Source of the DNA: Verrucomicrobiia bacterium
Lineage (GTDB): Bacteria; Verrucomicrobiota; Verrucomicrobiia; Opitutales; Opitutaceae
Assembly: GCA_011525695.1 (NCBI GenBank)
Contig: WYBX01000008.1
Span: forward strand, 1-55,868
Reading direction: 5' to 3'
DNA length: 55,868 nt
Shown: positions 7,669-17,127 of the stretch, piece after piece
Position numbering within the stretch: the stretch's first letter is position 1
Layout: each line of letters opens with the position of its first letter
Translations under genes and position numbers: made by a program
The notes under the pieces: model-generated
What the model was told of the DNA's origin: nothing
Seen by the model: the letters and a program-made list of their open reading frames with translations, nothing else
Databases searched by the model: none

Positions 7669-8806
7669 GGCGAAAATATTTCCGCTTGGCCAGCCGCCAG
7701 GCGGTGACGAAGAAGGCCGTCAGCGGCACGGCCAGCAGCATGCCCAGGACGCCGCCAAAGGCAGTCCCCCAGAAGAAGACGGCGACAATGATCGCGACCG
7801 GGTGCAGCCCGGTGTGATGCCCCATGATTTTCGGGGTGAGAAACCATCCCTCGATGCACTGGACGACCACGTTGACGAGCAGCAGCAACCCGACGAGTTG
7901 CCAGCCGCCCTCGGGCTGGAAGATGGCCAGCGGAATCGTGACGACGAGACCCAGGATCGTGCCGAGGTACGGGACAATATTGAGCACGCCCAGCGCGAGT
8001 CCGATGACGAGTCCGAACTTGAGCCCGATCACCGTGAAGCCGATCGCAAACAAGACTCCCATGCACAGGCCAATCAGCAGCTGGCCGCGGAAAAACGACT
8101 CGATGATTGAGATGAACTCGCTGATCAGGAAGACCACGTCGTCCCGCACCCCCGGCCGGAGGAATGGCATCTGCGCGCCAAGGTTTCTGGAGGGCTCGCC
8201 GCGCATGAGCAGGAAAAAGAAAAGATAGACGGGGATGATGGCCAGGTGCGTGAGGAATGCCGCGAGGCTGAGAATGCCGCCAAATGCAGCCCGGAGCGAA
8301 GGCATCGCATGGGCGAACAGTGCCTTGCTCTCTGCGGCGATGTTGTCGATTAACCCCCGGACAGTCGGATTTGCGAGATACCGTTCCGCGAGCGCCATCC
8401 ATTGGGGATAATGCTCCTCCAGGTACTTGACGATGTCCGCCCACAGGGTGGGCGCGTAATTGATGAAATCGATCAGCTGCTCGATCAGCGGCGGGAGCAG
8501 CAGGATGAGCAGCGCGCCGGTGAGCAGGATGAAAAGACCGAAGAGCAGCACGACGGCGGCCAGCCGGCGCACCCGCAGCCGCCGCTGGAACAGGTCGACG
8601 ACCGGCCGCAGGATCAGCGCGAGCACTCCGCCAACGGCGAGCGGCCAGAGGACATTCGAGAAAAAGCCGAGAAGCCGGCCGAGGACCATGAACGCGGCAA
8701 TGAGCAGCGCCAGTGAGCCGAGGAACGAGGCGAGCGTGAGCGCACCGCCGACGATTCGCCGCTGGGATGGCGTAAGGAGCGGGGGTAATTCGGGCGGTGG
8801 TGTCAC
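7652..8806 (-). CDS. AI-2E family (PerM/UPF0118) membrane permease
   Basis: Polytopic inner-membrane protein of 384 residues in the AI-2E transporter family; members range from autoinducer-2 exporters to Na+/H+ antiporters, so substrate is unknown. Two hydrophobic segments open the protein, a soluble amphipathic region follows (about residues 100-170, EEHYPQWMALAERYLANP), and then several helices including PVYLFFFLLMRG and the typical TVIGLKFGLVIGLALG segment. The final part PHRTGLHP-like GHHTGLHPVAIIVAVFFWG is characteristic. Translation starts at a GTG (8804-8806); no in-frame ATG fits the N-terminus better. It is followed by the overlapping zinc-ribbon gene. Confidence 0.85.
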   Translation of the reverse strand: MTPPPELPPLLTPSQRRIVGGALTLASFLGSLALLIAAFMVLGRLLGFFSNVLWPLAVGGVLALILRPVVDLFQRRLRVRRLAAVVLLFGLFILLTGALLILLLPPLIEQLIDFINYAPTLWADIVKYLEEHYPQWMALAERYLANPTVRGLIDNIAAESKALFAHAMPSLRAAFGGILSLAAFLTHLAIIPVYLFFFLLMRGEPSRNLGAQMPFLRPGVRDDVVFLISEFISIIESFFRGQLLIGLCMGVLFAIGFTVIGLKFGLVIGLALGVLNIVPYLGTILGLVVTIPLAIFQPEGGWQLVGLLLLVNVVVQCIEGWFLTPKIMGHHTGLHPVAIIVAVFFWGTAFGGVLGMLLAVPLTAFFVTAWRLAKRKYFRRAEAL

Positions 8807-8932
8807 AGCGGCACGAGGGTTGTCGTCGGACGACAGAGCAGGATGCCCAAAGTGGCCAGAACGGATTTTGATCAGGCTGGCGCCAATTTCTCCGGGGGCG
8901 GGGGACTGATTGGAGCGGCGTGCACTCGGCGG

Positions 8933-11287
8933 TCAATGCCGGCGCATCGGAAACGGCACGGCAGTCCGGCCGGTGTGGTGACGCCAGAACCACCGGGCGA
9001 GGGCGGGCATGAGGAGGATGGCGCCGACCATGTTGACCAGGAACATGAAGGTCAGCAGCAGGCCCATGTCGGCCTGGAATTTCAGGTTTGAAAACAGCCA
9101 GGTGCTCACGCCGATGGCGAGCGTGAGCCCGGTGAACACGACAGCCGCGCCGGCGTCCTTCAGGGCGACAAACATCGCATCCTCGAAATACTCGCCGGCC
9201 CGCAGTGCCGCCTCGAGCCGCGCGAAGATGTAGATGCCGTAGTCGACCCCGATGCCGACGCCCAATGCGACCATGGGCAGCGTCGAGGTCTTCAGGCCGA
9301 TTTCGAGGTAGACCATCAGGGCGTAGGCGAGAAAGCTCACCAATGCGAGCGGAGTGACGATGCAGAGGGCGGACCGAATCGATCGGAAGGTGATCAGGCA
9401 GAGCCCGATGACGGCGCCGAAGACCCAAAGCAGGATCGGCCGTTCGGCGGCGGCTACCACCTCGTTGGTTGCGGCCATGACGCCGGCATTGCCGCTGGCG
9501 AGCCGGAACCGCACCTTGGGCGAGGGATGGGCGGCGGCAAAGGCCTTGGTGGCGTCCGTCACTGCGCGCAGGGTCTCCGCCTTGTGGTCCGTGAGAAAGA
9601 TCAGGACGGGCATGACGCTGCCGTCGGCGGTCAGCAGCCCGGTGGAGGTTTCAACGGGCGAGATGGCCTGGACCAGGGCCTGCTCGTTGCGCGGCAGCAC
9701 CCGCCACTTGAGCGAGCCCTCGCTAAACCCGGAGTTAATCACCTTGGCGACGGACGCCAGCGAGGTGACCGACTGGACTCCGGGGACCTCCCGCATATGC
9801 CCCTCGAACTTGTCGATGAGTGACATCACCTCGTAATCGACGCAGCCATTGGGCACCGATTCGACGATGACCGAGAGCAGATCGACCCCGATGCTGAACT
9901 TGGAGGTGATGACGCGCGTGTCCTGATTATAGCGGGAATCGGGGCGCAGCTCCGGCACCCCGGCATGAGCGTCGCCGATCCGGACCTGTCCGCCCTTCCA
10001 GTACGCCCAGCCGCCGAGGATACAGGCCAGCACGATGATGATCATCGAGGGCCGCGGCTTCATCGCCCGGGTGAGTCGCGCCCACCGCTCGTCGCTGCGC
10101 GCCCGCTTGCGGGCGACCCATTCACCGTAGGCCGGCGGCAGCCGAAGATAGGACAGCAGGATCGGGAGGAGGAAGAAGTTGGTGATGGTGATGACGCTGA
10201 CGCCAAGGCTGGCCGTGATGGCGAGTTCCTGAATCGCGGGGATCTTGATCACGAGCATCGTGAGAAAACCGATGGTGTCCGTGATCAGCGCCACGATTCC
10301 GGGCACAATCAGCTGCATGAAGGCGGCCCGGGCGGCCGTCGGCCCGTCCTGGCCCTTGAAGACCTCGTTGCGGAAAGTGCAGATCTTCTGCACGCCATGG
10401 CTCACGCCGATGGCGAAGACCAGGAAGGGCACCAGGATGGAAAACGGATCGATGCCATACCCAAGCAGGGTCAGCGTGCCCAGCTGCCACACGACGGCGA
10501 CGAGGGAGCAGGCGATCGGAGCGGCCGCGAGTTTCCAGCGGCCGGCGTAATCCCAGACCAGCAGCGTGGTGACAACGATCGCGGCGGCGAACAACAGCAA
10601 CACGCCGTGGGCGCCGTCGCTGACGTCACCGATGATTTTCGCGAAGCCTATGATGTGAACGTCGATCCGGCCCTCATGCGCGGCCTCCACGCGCTGCCGG
10701 ATCGCCTCGAGCGCATCTGCCACCATTCCATAATCAATCTTGGCACCCGTCTGCGGATCGATTTCGAGCAGCTGCGCGCTGACAATCGCGCCGGTGAAGT
10801 CATTGGCGACCAGCTGTCCCAGCCGGCCGGACTTGATGATGTTCTCCCGGACGCGGGCGAAATTTTCCGGTGTCGGAGTGAAATCCGCCGGAATGACATC
10901 GCCGCCGCTGAAGCCGTCCTCGACAACCTCAATATAGCGGACGTTGGGAGTGAAGAGCGACTGCACCTGCGAGCGATCGACGGCGGGCAGGAAGGTTACC
11001 TCGTCAGTGACCCGCCGCAGCTCGGCAAAGAATTCCGGGGTGAAGATGTCGCCGTCCCGTGCCATCAGGGCGACGAGCACGCGGTTGGCGCCGCCGAAGT
11101 CCTGCTGGTACTGCTCGAACGTGTGGATGTAGGGATGATCGGCGGGCAGCGACTTGTTGAAGCTCGCATCGACCCGGAGCCGGGAAGCCTGCCAGGCCAT
11201 GACCGCGGTGAGCGCGGCAAAGCCACACACCAGGGGCGTCCGAAACCGGAACATCCAGGCGGTGAATCTTTCGAGATAGGAAGGCAT
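8933..11287 (-). CDS. RND/MMPL-family transporter
   Basis: Large inner-membrane exporter of 784 residues built as two halves, each with a first helix, a periplasmic domain and a bundle of helices. Signature segments are FAIGVSHGVQKI in the first half and GVGIGVDYGIYIFARLEA in the second, as in HpnN-like and MMPL lipid exporters. The start was set at the ATG at 11287 (MPSYLERFTAWMF); the open frame upstream of it is Arg/Pro/Cys-rich and unlike a membrane protein N-terminus. It is the last gene of a minus-strand set DUF1302, DUF1329, YCF48-like, RND. Such sets are known in proteobacteria near lipid or sterol metabolism, so export or transfer of a hydrophobic compound is likely. Confidence 0.88.
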   Translation of the reverse strand: MPSYLERFTAWMFRFRTPLVCGFAALTAVMAWQASRLRVDASFNKSLPADHPYIHTFEQYQQDFGGANRVLVALMARDGDIFTPEFFAELRRVTDEVTFLPAVDRSQVQSLFTPNVRYIEVVEDGFSGGDVIPADFTPTPENFARVRENIIKSGRLGQLVANDFTGAIVSAQLLEIDPQTGAKIDYGMVADALEAIRQRVEAAHEGRIDVHIIGFAKIIGDVSDGAHGVLLLFAAAIVVTTLLVWDYAGRWKLAAAPIACSLVAVVWQLGTLTLLGYGIDPFSILVPFLVFAIGVSHGVQKICTFRNEVFKGQDGPTAARAAFMQLIVPGIVALITDTIGFLTMLVIKIPAIQELAITASLGVSVITITNFFLLPILLSYLRLPPAYGEWVARKRARSDERWARLTRAMKPRPSMIIIVLACILGGWAYWKGGQVRIGDAHAGVPELRPDSRYNQDTRVITSKFSIGVDLLSVIVESVPNGCVDYEVMSLIDKFEGHMREVPGVQSVTSLASVAKVINSGFSEGSLKWRVLPRNEQALVQAISPVETSTGLLTADGSVMPVLIFLTDHKAETLRAVTDATKAFAAAHPSPKVRFRLASGNAGVMAATNEVVAAAERPILLWVFGAVIGLCLITFRSIRSALCIVTPLALVSFLAYALMVYLEIGLKTSTLPMVALGVGIGVDYGIYIFARLEAALRAGEYFEDAMFVALKDAGAAVVFTGLTLAIGVSTWLFSNLKFQADMGLLLTFMFLVNMVGAILLMPALARWFWRHHTGRTAVPFPMRRH

Positions 11288-11330
11288 CACCGGAGGTGCG
11301 GGGATGAAGAAGAACTGATGTGAAATGCGC

Positions 11331-12317
11331 TCATGGTGGCGGCAGCACGGTCGCGCCGGCCTCACCCAGCGCGAGGATTCCGCCGTTCGGTAATTCCAGC
11401 AGTTCCGCGATCGCGGATGCCGGGGGGGCATCCAGCGGGGTGAAGGTCTGGGCCTCGTTGCGGCTCACGAGCAAGGTGCGGGCGTGGCCGGCGAGCAGGA
11501 TGGATCCTTGCCGGAGCCGGATCGCGGTGGCGAGCAGGACGGGGGTGGGGATTTCGATCCGGCTCCAGCTGTCGCCGCCGTCGGTGGAACGAAACACATG
11601 CCCGCGCAGGCCGTGCGCGACCAGGGTGCGTTCATCGAGCGGGAGCACGCCGAAGAAGGAGCCGTCGTAGCTGGTCCGCATGGGCTGCCAGGTGCCCCCG
11701 CCATCCGTGGACCGGAGGAGCGTGCCCCGCTCGCCGGCGAGATAGAGCGTGCCGGTCGGTCCCCGGGAAATCCGATTGAGATGAAAATCCTCCTCCGTGA
11801 TCTGCCGGCGGGTCCAGCCGGCACCTGCGTCTTCGGATTGCAGATACAATCCATAGGCTCCGACGGCGATTACGCGCCGGACATCGAGAGCGAGGACGTC
11901 GAGGAAGGAATCCTCCCGGTTTTCCCCCTGCCACTGCTCCTGCCAGGAGTCCCCGCCATCGCGGGTCGCGACGATGATGGCGTCATGACCGACGGCCCAG
12001 CCGTGCCGGGCATCGGGCGCCAGGCTGATGGCGGTGAGGGCGGCTGAACCGGCATGGTCCACGCGCTGCCAGCTGGCCGCATGATCGGTGGAGCGGAGGA
12101 TGGTGCCACGCTCGCCAACGGCGAGCACGGCGTCCGGCGTCACCGCGCCATCCAGCAGGAGCATCCCGGGAGAACCGGCATGGCCCGAGCTTGCGATCAG
12201 GCATGCCAGGGCGACAAGGGCGTAGGTGCGGCAGCGCCCGGGCCCTGCCGGCCGGAAGGGCTCGATGACATGGCGCGTTTCCGCCTGCCAGCGGTTGCAT
12301 CCGGCAGGCGGATTCAT
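11331..12317 (-). CDS. YCF48/BNR-type beta-propeller, periplasmic
   Basis: Exported protein of about 328 residues. After an N-terminal stretch and hydrophobic core YALVALACLIASSGHAG it consists almost wholly of repeats of about 40 residues with BNR-like cores (ILRSTDHAASW, VATRDGGDSW, LQSEDAGAGW, LLRSTDGGGTW, VFRSTDGGDSW, LVSRNEAQTF and a closing LALGEAGATV), which count to a seven-bladed propeller of the photosystem-II-assembly-factor (YCF48) type. The ATG at 12317 is chosen over a TTG at 12335 that abuts the DUF1329 stop. Its place between DUF1329 and the RND gene suggests a periplasmic scaffold of that transporter. Confidence 0.85.
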   Translation of the reverse strand: MNPPAGCNRWQAETRHVIEPFRPAGPGRCRTYALVALACLIASSGHAGSPGMLLLDGAVTPDAVLAVGERGTILRSTDHAASWQRVDHAGSAALTAISLAPDARHGWAVGHDAIIVATRDGGDSWQEQWQGENREDSFLDVLALDVRRVIAVGAYGLYLQSEDAGAGWTRRQITEEDFHLNRISRGPTGTLYLAGERGTLLRSTDGGGTWQPMRTSYDGSFFGVLPLDERTLVAHGLRGHVFRSTDGGDSWSRIEIPTPVLLATAIRLRQGSILLAGHARTLLVSRNEAQTFTPLDAPPASAIAELLELPNGGILALGEAGATVLPPP

Positions 12318-12335
12318 CCGACGGCGGGGCGGCAA

Positions 12336-13688
12336 TTAGCGCAGGCCCTCCCGCCGCAGGGAGTCGGGCGTGTAATCCGCCGGCGTGCGCTGGATGTTGA
12401 AATCATACATCTTGTTTTCGTTATCCAGCCCGATGGCAAGATAGCGGCCGTTCTGCAGGTCGATATGCACCTCGAGCGTGCTCCAGAAGGTCTGGGCATC
12501 GTAGTAATTGATGCAATGCGCCTCGGAAACCCGCCACATCTCCCCGCGGCGGTCATACTGATCGGCGATGAGCACCTGCCAGCTGTCCTCGTCGATATAG
12601 AAGGTGCGGCGGGCGTACAGGTGCGAGGTGCCCGGCTTGATTTTGGCGTCCACCACCCAGACCCGGTGCAATTCATACCGGGTCAGATCCTGGTTGATGT
12701 GCCGCGGCTGCAGGATGTCGGCCACCTTCACATCGTCACTGTGCAGCCGGTAGGAATTGTAGGGGACAATGATCTCCTTCTTCCCGATCAGGGTCCAGTC
12801 GTAGCGATCCGGTGCGCCATTGAACATGTCGAATTGATCGCTGGTGCGCTGGCCATCGGCATTGGTTCCGGGGTTGTCATAGGCCACATTCGGGGCGCGG
12901 GTCACGCGGCGCCGGCCGGGATTGTAGACCCAGGCGCGGCGCGGCTCCTTCACCTGGTCGAGCGTCTCGTGGACCACCAGGATGCTGCCGGCAAGACGTG
13001 CCGGGGCGATCGTCGCCTGCTTGAAGTACACGAGGGTGTTGCCGTCCTCGAGTTCCTGAGGGGTGATGTCCGGGCGCGCGTAATTGAACAGGAATTCGTC
13101 CTCGAACTGGACCAGTTGGTAGCCGCCGCCGCGCTCGACCGCCGCCTGGGCAAAGGTCCGTGCGGCGGCGACGCCGCGGTAACGTGTGAGGAAGTTCCAG
13201 AGCACCTCGAGCCCGTTCTGGGGAATCGGGAATGGCACCCCGACGATTGCGCCGCTGATGCCGTTGCCGCCGGCGGTGAGCTGGGCCCGGCCGACGTTCT
13301 GCCGCGTCGCATCGTAGACGCGCTGGGGATTGGAGGTGCTGCGGCGGGTGGGATAGACTGGCAACTTGAATTCAGGATACGCCTGCAGCACGGCCAGATG
13401 CCCGGCCGCGAGCTTGTCCTGATACTGGGCCAGGTTGGCGGAGCTGATCGTGTAGAGCGGACGATCGCCGGCGAACGGATCCGGATGGTGGTCGCCGACC
13501 TTGTATCCAGCCGGCGGAGTCACAATCCCGCCGGTCCAGGCCGGGATGGAGCCATCGGCATTGCCGGCGGTCTCCGCGCCGAGCGGCGTGAGGTCCCGGC
13601 CCAGCCGGGCGGCATCGGAGGGGCTGACGGCGGCGCGGGGCGACAGCACGGGAAGCACCGCGGCGAGGAGCAGGAAGAATTTCTTCAT
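12336..13688 (-). CDS. DUF1329 domain protein, LolB-like outer-membrane/periplasmic factor
   Basis: A 450-residue exported protein. The signal peptide is clear (MKKFFLLLAAVLPVLSPRAA). The start of the mature protein shows the DUF1329 hallmark: LGRDLTPLGAETAGNADGSIP with WTGGI directly after. Further marks are PYNSYRLHSDDVKVADIL and WVVDAKIKPGTSHLYARR. DUF1329 proteins are thought to have a LolA/LolB-like fold that shields lipid. It is followed with no gap by the propeller gene and preceded by the DUF1302 barrel, the usual order. No lipobox cysteine is seen, so it is probably soluble or peripherally attached. Confidence 0.9.
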   Translation of the reverse strand: MKKFFLLLAAVLPVLSPRAAVSPSDAARLGRDLTPLGAETAGNADGSIPAWTGGIVTPPAGYKVGDHHPDPFAGDRPLYTISSANLAQYQDKLAAGHLAVLQAYPEFKLPVYPTRRSTSNPQRVYDATRQNVGRAQLTAGGNGISGAIVGVPFPIPQNGLEVLWNFLTRYRGVAAARTFAQAAVERGGGYQLVQFEDEFLFNYARPDITPQELEDGNTLVYFKQATIAPARLAGSILVVHETLDQVKEPRRAWVYNPGRRRVTRAPNVAYDNPGTNADGQRTSDQFDMFNGAPDRYDWTLIGKKEIIVPYNSYRLHSDDVKVADILQPRHINQDLTRYELHRVWVVDAKIKPGTSHLYARRTFYIDEDSWQVLIADQYDRRGEMWRVSEAHCINYYDAQTFWSTLEVHIDLQNGRYLAIGLDNENKMYDFNIQRTPADYTPDSLRREGLR

Positions 13689-13727
13689 GGTGGAAAGGGG
13701 ACGCGCGTTGGGGGGGAGGGGAGGCGC

Positions 13728-15692
13728 TCAGAACGAGAACTTCACGACGGTAGCGAAGTAGTCCCGGTCGCCGAGGAGGTTGTATGGCCCGGCCCCGAGG
13801 TAATTCACATACCGGAGTTCCCAAGCCCAGGCATTGCGGTAGTTGAACTCGACGGAAAGATTCACGCTTTTGCGCCCTTGGATGTAGTTTCCGAGCGGCA
13901 GGGGCGTGTTGCCGTCGACATCGTGGGTGAAGGCAACCGTCGGGAGCATGGTCACATTCGGGATGATGTTATTGTATTCGAGCCGGCCGAGGAGCTGGTA
14001 GCCCCAGGAGAAATCGTCCGCGAAAGCGTCGGCGGGGGTGGCGGTGAACTGCGGGAAGCCCGTTCCGTTCATCGCGGCCTGGGTGCCGGCCGTGAAGCTG
14101 CCCGGGCCATCGTAGCGGAGGTCACCCTTGCCCGGGAGGTTGGCCCAGACGCCGCCGACCTCGCCGAGGACGGTGAGCTGCTGGGAGCCCAGGATGGGTC
14201 CGAACACCTTGGTCAAGGTGGACTGCGCGGTCCAGACCCGGTGCCGCCGGTAGCCGGGGATCTCGTGGTGGTACTGGCCGAGGAAGTTGCCCAGCTGGTT
14301 GTTGGCGCCGAACTGGGGTGCGAGCGTGGAAAGGGCGGCAAAGAGGAGTTCGACATCGTCCACCTGGAGCGGCTGGCCATTCCGAAGGGTCGCCTCGCCC
14401 TGCCAGGAAATGCCGGTGCTGCCGAGCGCGGTGTTGAAGCTCGCGCCGTACATGTCGATGCCTTCCGGATACTCGGTGAAATAGCGGCCGGTGGCGGCGG
14501 CAGTGAGCAGTGCGATCTGGCGGGCACCCGCGATTGCGGCCTGCACCGGTGCGCTCTGGAGCGTGGCGAGCTGGGTCGGGGTCAGCGCGCCAGGGTTGGT
14601 CTGCGAAAGGACGATGAGCTGGAAGATGCCGGCGGCCTGCGGCCCGGCCTGGGCGGCGGGGACGCCGCCGCGGATCAGCGCAGCCGTCAGCGGCCCGGTG
14701 AGATTGGTGTCAATCGCGATTGACGGAGTGCGGGCACTGATGACGGGCGAGCGGCTGTGATAGCGGGAGTAGTAGAGGCCGAGTTCGGCGTTGGACAATC
14801 CCGGCGCGAGGAAGCGCAGGGCGACGCCGGCCTGGTTGAAATTATTGCCCTCGCGGTCGGGCTCGCGCGAAATGGCGCCCAGGGGGCTGCCGAGATCCGG
14901 GACGCTGCCGAAGCCGAGCCACACATTGCTGCCGCCCCGGCTGGCAAAGTCATTGGTGGAAAAATACGTGCCCGCCGGCTCCAATTCATTGCGGCGGAAT
15001 TCCAGCAGCCAGAAGGGCTCGATCGTCACGTTCTCGGTCAAGCCGAGTGAAAGCTTGACCATGTTCACGGGGAGGAATGCCTCCTTCAATTCGGCGCCGG
15101 GAACCCGGAGCTTCGCGAGATCCACCGCATTGACGACATTGATGCCGTTGGGGAGGAACGTGCTCTCACCGAGGCTGAGTACCTGGCGACCGACCCGCAC
15201 CTCGAGCGGCATGCTGCCCAGCTCGAAAATGCCGCGCGCGTACAGGTCGAGCAGTTCACCGCCCTTGAGAACCCGGTCCCGCGCTTGTTTGGAAAGCGGC
15301 GTGCGCAGGGTATCCTCGACCTTGAAGTCATAAAACCAATACCCGCGCACCAGCACCCCGAAGTCACGATAGCGCACCTCGAGATCGTGCGAGCCCTTCA
15401 ACAGCTCGGAGACCCAGCCCTTGCCGTAGTTCAGGTTGCCGTCGTCGGTGTTGACGGAGTTTTGCTGCCCCGGCACCCCGTCGAAGGTGTTGCTAATTCC
15501 ATAATACTCCGGGCTGGGTGGATTGAGCCGGTACATTCCCCCGAACGACAGGGTCGTATCGAAGCTGCCCTTCAGTTCACCCTTGGAGAACTGGAGGGCC
15601 GAGACGGGGAGGACAGGCAGCGCCATGAGGATGGCGCCGGCAATCAAGCGCAGGTAGGCAGTGGATGCACGGGGGCAGGACGAGGCATTCAT
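13728..15692 (-). CDS. DUF1302 outer-membrane beta-barrel
   Basis: First gene of the four-gene transporter set. The 654-residue product has a signal peptide (to about residue 32, VSALQF), then LKGSFDTTLSFGGMYRL, the typical opening strand of DUF1302 barrels, and DLEVRYRDFGVLVRGYWFYD. The C-terminus ends in alternating hydrophobics and a terminal Phe (YFATVVKFSF), the BAM signal of outer-membrane barrels. The start was set at the ATG at 15692; the longer open frame upstream shows no secretion signal. DUF1302 with DUF1329, YCF48-like and RND proteins would give outer-membrane, periplasmic and inner-membrane parts of one system; substrate unknown. Confidence 0.88.
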   Translation of the reverse strand: MNASSCPRASTAYLRLIAGAILMALPVLPVSALQFSKGELKGSFDTTLSFGGMYRLNPPSPEYYGISNTFDGVPGQQNSVNTDDGNLNYGKGWVSELLKGSHDLEVRYRDFGVLVRGYWFYDFKVEDTLRTPLSKQARDRVLKGGELLDLYARGIFELGSMPLEVRVGRQVLSLGESTFLPNGINVVNAVDLAKLRVPGAELKEAFLPVNMVKLSLGLTENVTIEPFWLLEFRRNELEPAGTYFSTNDFASRGGSNVWLGFGSVPDLGSPLGAISREPDREGNNFNQAGVALRFLAPGLSNAELGLYYSRYHSRSPVISARTPSIAIDTNLTGPLTAALIRGGVPAAQAGPQAAGIFQLIVLSQTNPGALTPTQLATLQSAPVQAAIAGARQIALLTAAATGRYFTEYPEGIDMYGASFNTALGSTGISWQGEATLRNGQPLQVDDVELLFAALSTLAPQFGANNQLGNFLGQYHHEIPGYRRHRVWTAQSTLTKVFGPILGSQQLTVLGEVGGVWANLPGKGDLRYDGPGSFTAGTQAAMNGTGFPQFTATPADAFADDFSWGYQLLGRLEYNNIIPNVTMLPTVAFTHDVDGNTPLPLGNYIQGRKSVNLSVEFNYRNAWAWELRYVNYLGAGPYNLLGDRDYFATVVKFSF

Positions 15693-15844
15693 TGGAGTTG
15701 GAGACGACACTTCCGGTGCTCGCGGATTCGTATCCGGGGGTTGACGTGACTTACCAGCTGGCGATGCACGGGCCGCAAGGAAAACCGTGCCCGGTGATGC
15801 GGCGCAAGGGGAATAATTTGGGCTCATTCCGGGCCACGAGGTTA

Positions 15845-16390
15845 TTAGAACGCCGGTGTCGGAGCGGAAGTGTCTGCCGCATTCCCGAGTCGGCGCCCCA
15901 CGATGATGAGATCGCGCGGGATGCCGTCGAGCACCGCGACCCCGGGGAGGTGGGCCCAACGCGCGAAGCCCCGGGCCTCGAAAAGCCGCAGGCTGGGCTG
16001 ATTGTGGGCAAAAATGTATCCGAGAAGCGTGTGCAGACCGAGCGCGGGGGCCCGGGCGACGGCGGCGTCAAGCAGACCGCGGCCCAGCCCACGGCCGCGA
16101 TGGCTCTCGGCGATGTAGACGGCCACCATGGCAGTGCCATCATAGGCGGCCCGGGGAAAAAACCGATCGAAACTCTGCCATCCCACCACCGCCCCACTCG
16201 GATCCGTCAGCACGGTTACCGGCCGGCCGCATTGGCGGGCGAGTTGGAACCAGCCCCGGCGGTCTTCAACCGTGATCGGCTCGAGATCCGCCGTGACCAT
16301 TCGGCCGGGAATAATTGAATTATAGATCGCGACGATGGCGGGCAGGTCCGACTCGACCGCCTCGCGGAGGGAACAGTCGGCAAAGTTCAT
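15845..16390 (-). CDS. GNAT-family N-acetyltransferase, phosphinothricin-acetyltransferase-like
   Basis: Cytosolic acetyl-CoA-dependent acetyltransferase of 181 residues. It opens LREAVESDLPAIVAIYNS IIPGRM-like, as in the Pat/MnaT branch. The acetyl-CoA pyrophosphate loop is seen as HRGRGLGRGLL, and the late motif LLGYIFAHNQPSLRLFEARGF is the standard GNAT motif B with N-x2-S-x3-F. The start overlaps the stop of the upstream lipoprotein gene by four bases (ATGA), so the two are co-translated. Likely acceptors in this branch are amino-acid analogues such as methionine sulfone or phosphinothricin; the true substrate is unknown. Confidence 0.85.
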   Translation of the reverse strand: MNFADCSLREAVESDLPAIVAIYNSIIPGRMVTADLEPITVEDRRGWFQLARQCGRPVTVLTDPSGAVVGWQSFDRFFPRAAYDGTAMVAVYIAESHRGRGLGRGLLDAAVARAPALGLHTLLGYIFAHNQPSLRLFEARGFARWAHLPGVAVLDGIPRDLIIVGRRLGNAADTSAPTPAF

Positions 16391-17127
16391 TTTGGGTTCG
16401 CGGGTTTGGCGGCGAAATCGAACGCGATCGTGCCCATCGGCGTCCGGCCCTGCCAGTGGAGCAGTTCACCCGAGGCGGTGTGATAGCGGAGCACCATCTC
16501 GAAAACGCGCGCGCCTCGCTCCGGAGTCGCGGGGACGTAGCGGTAGCGCTGGACGGTGTGCTCCCCGTCGGTGCGCTCCTCCGTCGGCAGTCCGAGGATC
16601 CGATCGACGGTGGGCAGGCTGGGCCGTGCGAGCCTCACTTCCTCGGCCTTCACCGCCGCCTCCACCTCGCGTTCCGAGCGGTCGACGGCGGCGCCGCCAA
16701 GGCTGCGCAGCACGCCGATGAGAAAGTCCTTTGGCAACAGCGCAAAGTAGGACTCGGGTATGGAAATTCCGGTCAGTTTGCCATCTGCGAACGTGATATC
16801 CAGGGCGATGTGAAATACCGCCTTCTCCGTGACCCCGGCCGGCAGTTGTTTCACCCAGCGGACGTGCCACTGCTCGGCCCGGCCAAGTTTTCGGATTGTT
16901 TCCGGCCGGAGTCCAAGCCAGCGCACATCCTCGGCCAGCAAAACGGGATCCTGGGCGATGATTTTGACCCCGACATCCGTCTGCAGCGCAAAATGCCGAT
17001 CGAAGTCCTTCAGCTGGCGCTTGAGGGCCAGGAGCCGGAGATACACGCATCCGCTCAGGAGCAGCAGCCCGGCCGCAAGGGTCCACGTGAACAGCGTGCG
17101 GGCGCGCGAGACGCGCGGCGCAGTCAT
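16387..17127 (-). CDS. Lipoprotein of unknown function
   Basis: A 246-residue protein with a type II signal peptide: basic N-region, hydrophobic core LFTWTLAAGLLLLSG, and a lipobox LLSGC at about residue 27. It has no recognised domain. The mature part has a Lys/Arg-rich start (LRLLALKRQLKDFD), then a mixed alpha/beta body with IALDITFADGKLTGISIP and a late FEMVLRYHTASGELLHW. It overlaps the upstream gene (17124-17864) and the downstream GNAT by four bases each. Together with its upstream neighbour it forms an envelope pair of unknown job behind rsmA. Confidence 0.75.
   Translation of the reverse strand: MTAPRVSRARTLFTWTLAAGLLLLSGCVYLRLLALKRQLKDFDRHFALQTDVGVKIIAQDPVLLAEDVRWLGLRPETIRKLGRAEQWHVRWVKQLPAGVTEKAVFHIALDITFADGKLTGISIPESYFALLPKDFLIGVLRSLGGAAVDRSEREVEAAVKAEEVRLARPSLPTVDRILGLPTEERTDGEHTVQRYRYVPATPERGARVFEMVLRYHTASGELLHWQGRTPMGTIAFDFAAKPANPK

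Noticed and set aside
9965..11323. A 452-residue frame on the plus strand
   Set aside because: It is antisense to the RND gene; composition is that of a shadow frame rich in Asp, Gly, His and Arg.
12054..14723. An 889-residue plus-strand frame
   Set aside because: It lies opposite the propeller, DUF1329 and DUF1302 genes, which have clear signal peptides and motifs; the long frame is a high-GC artefact.
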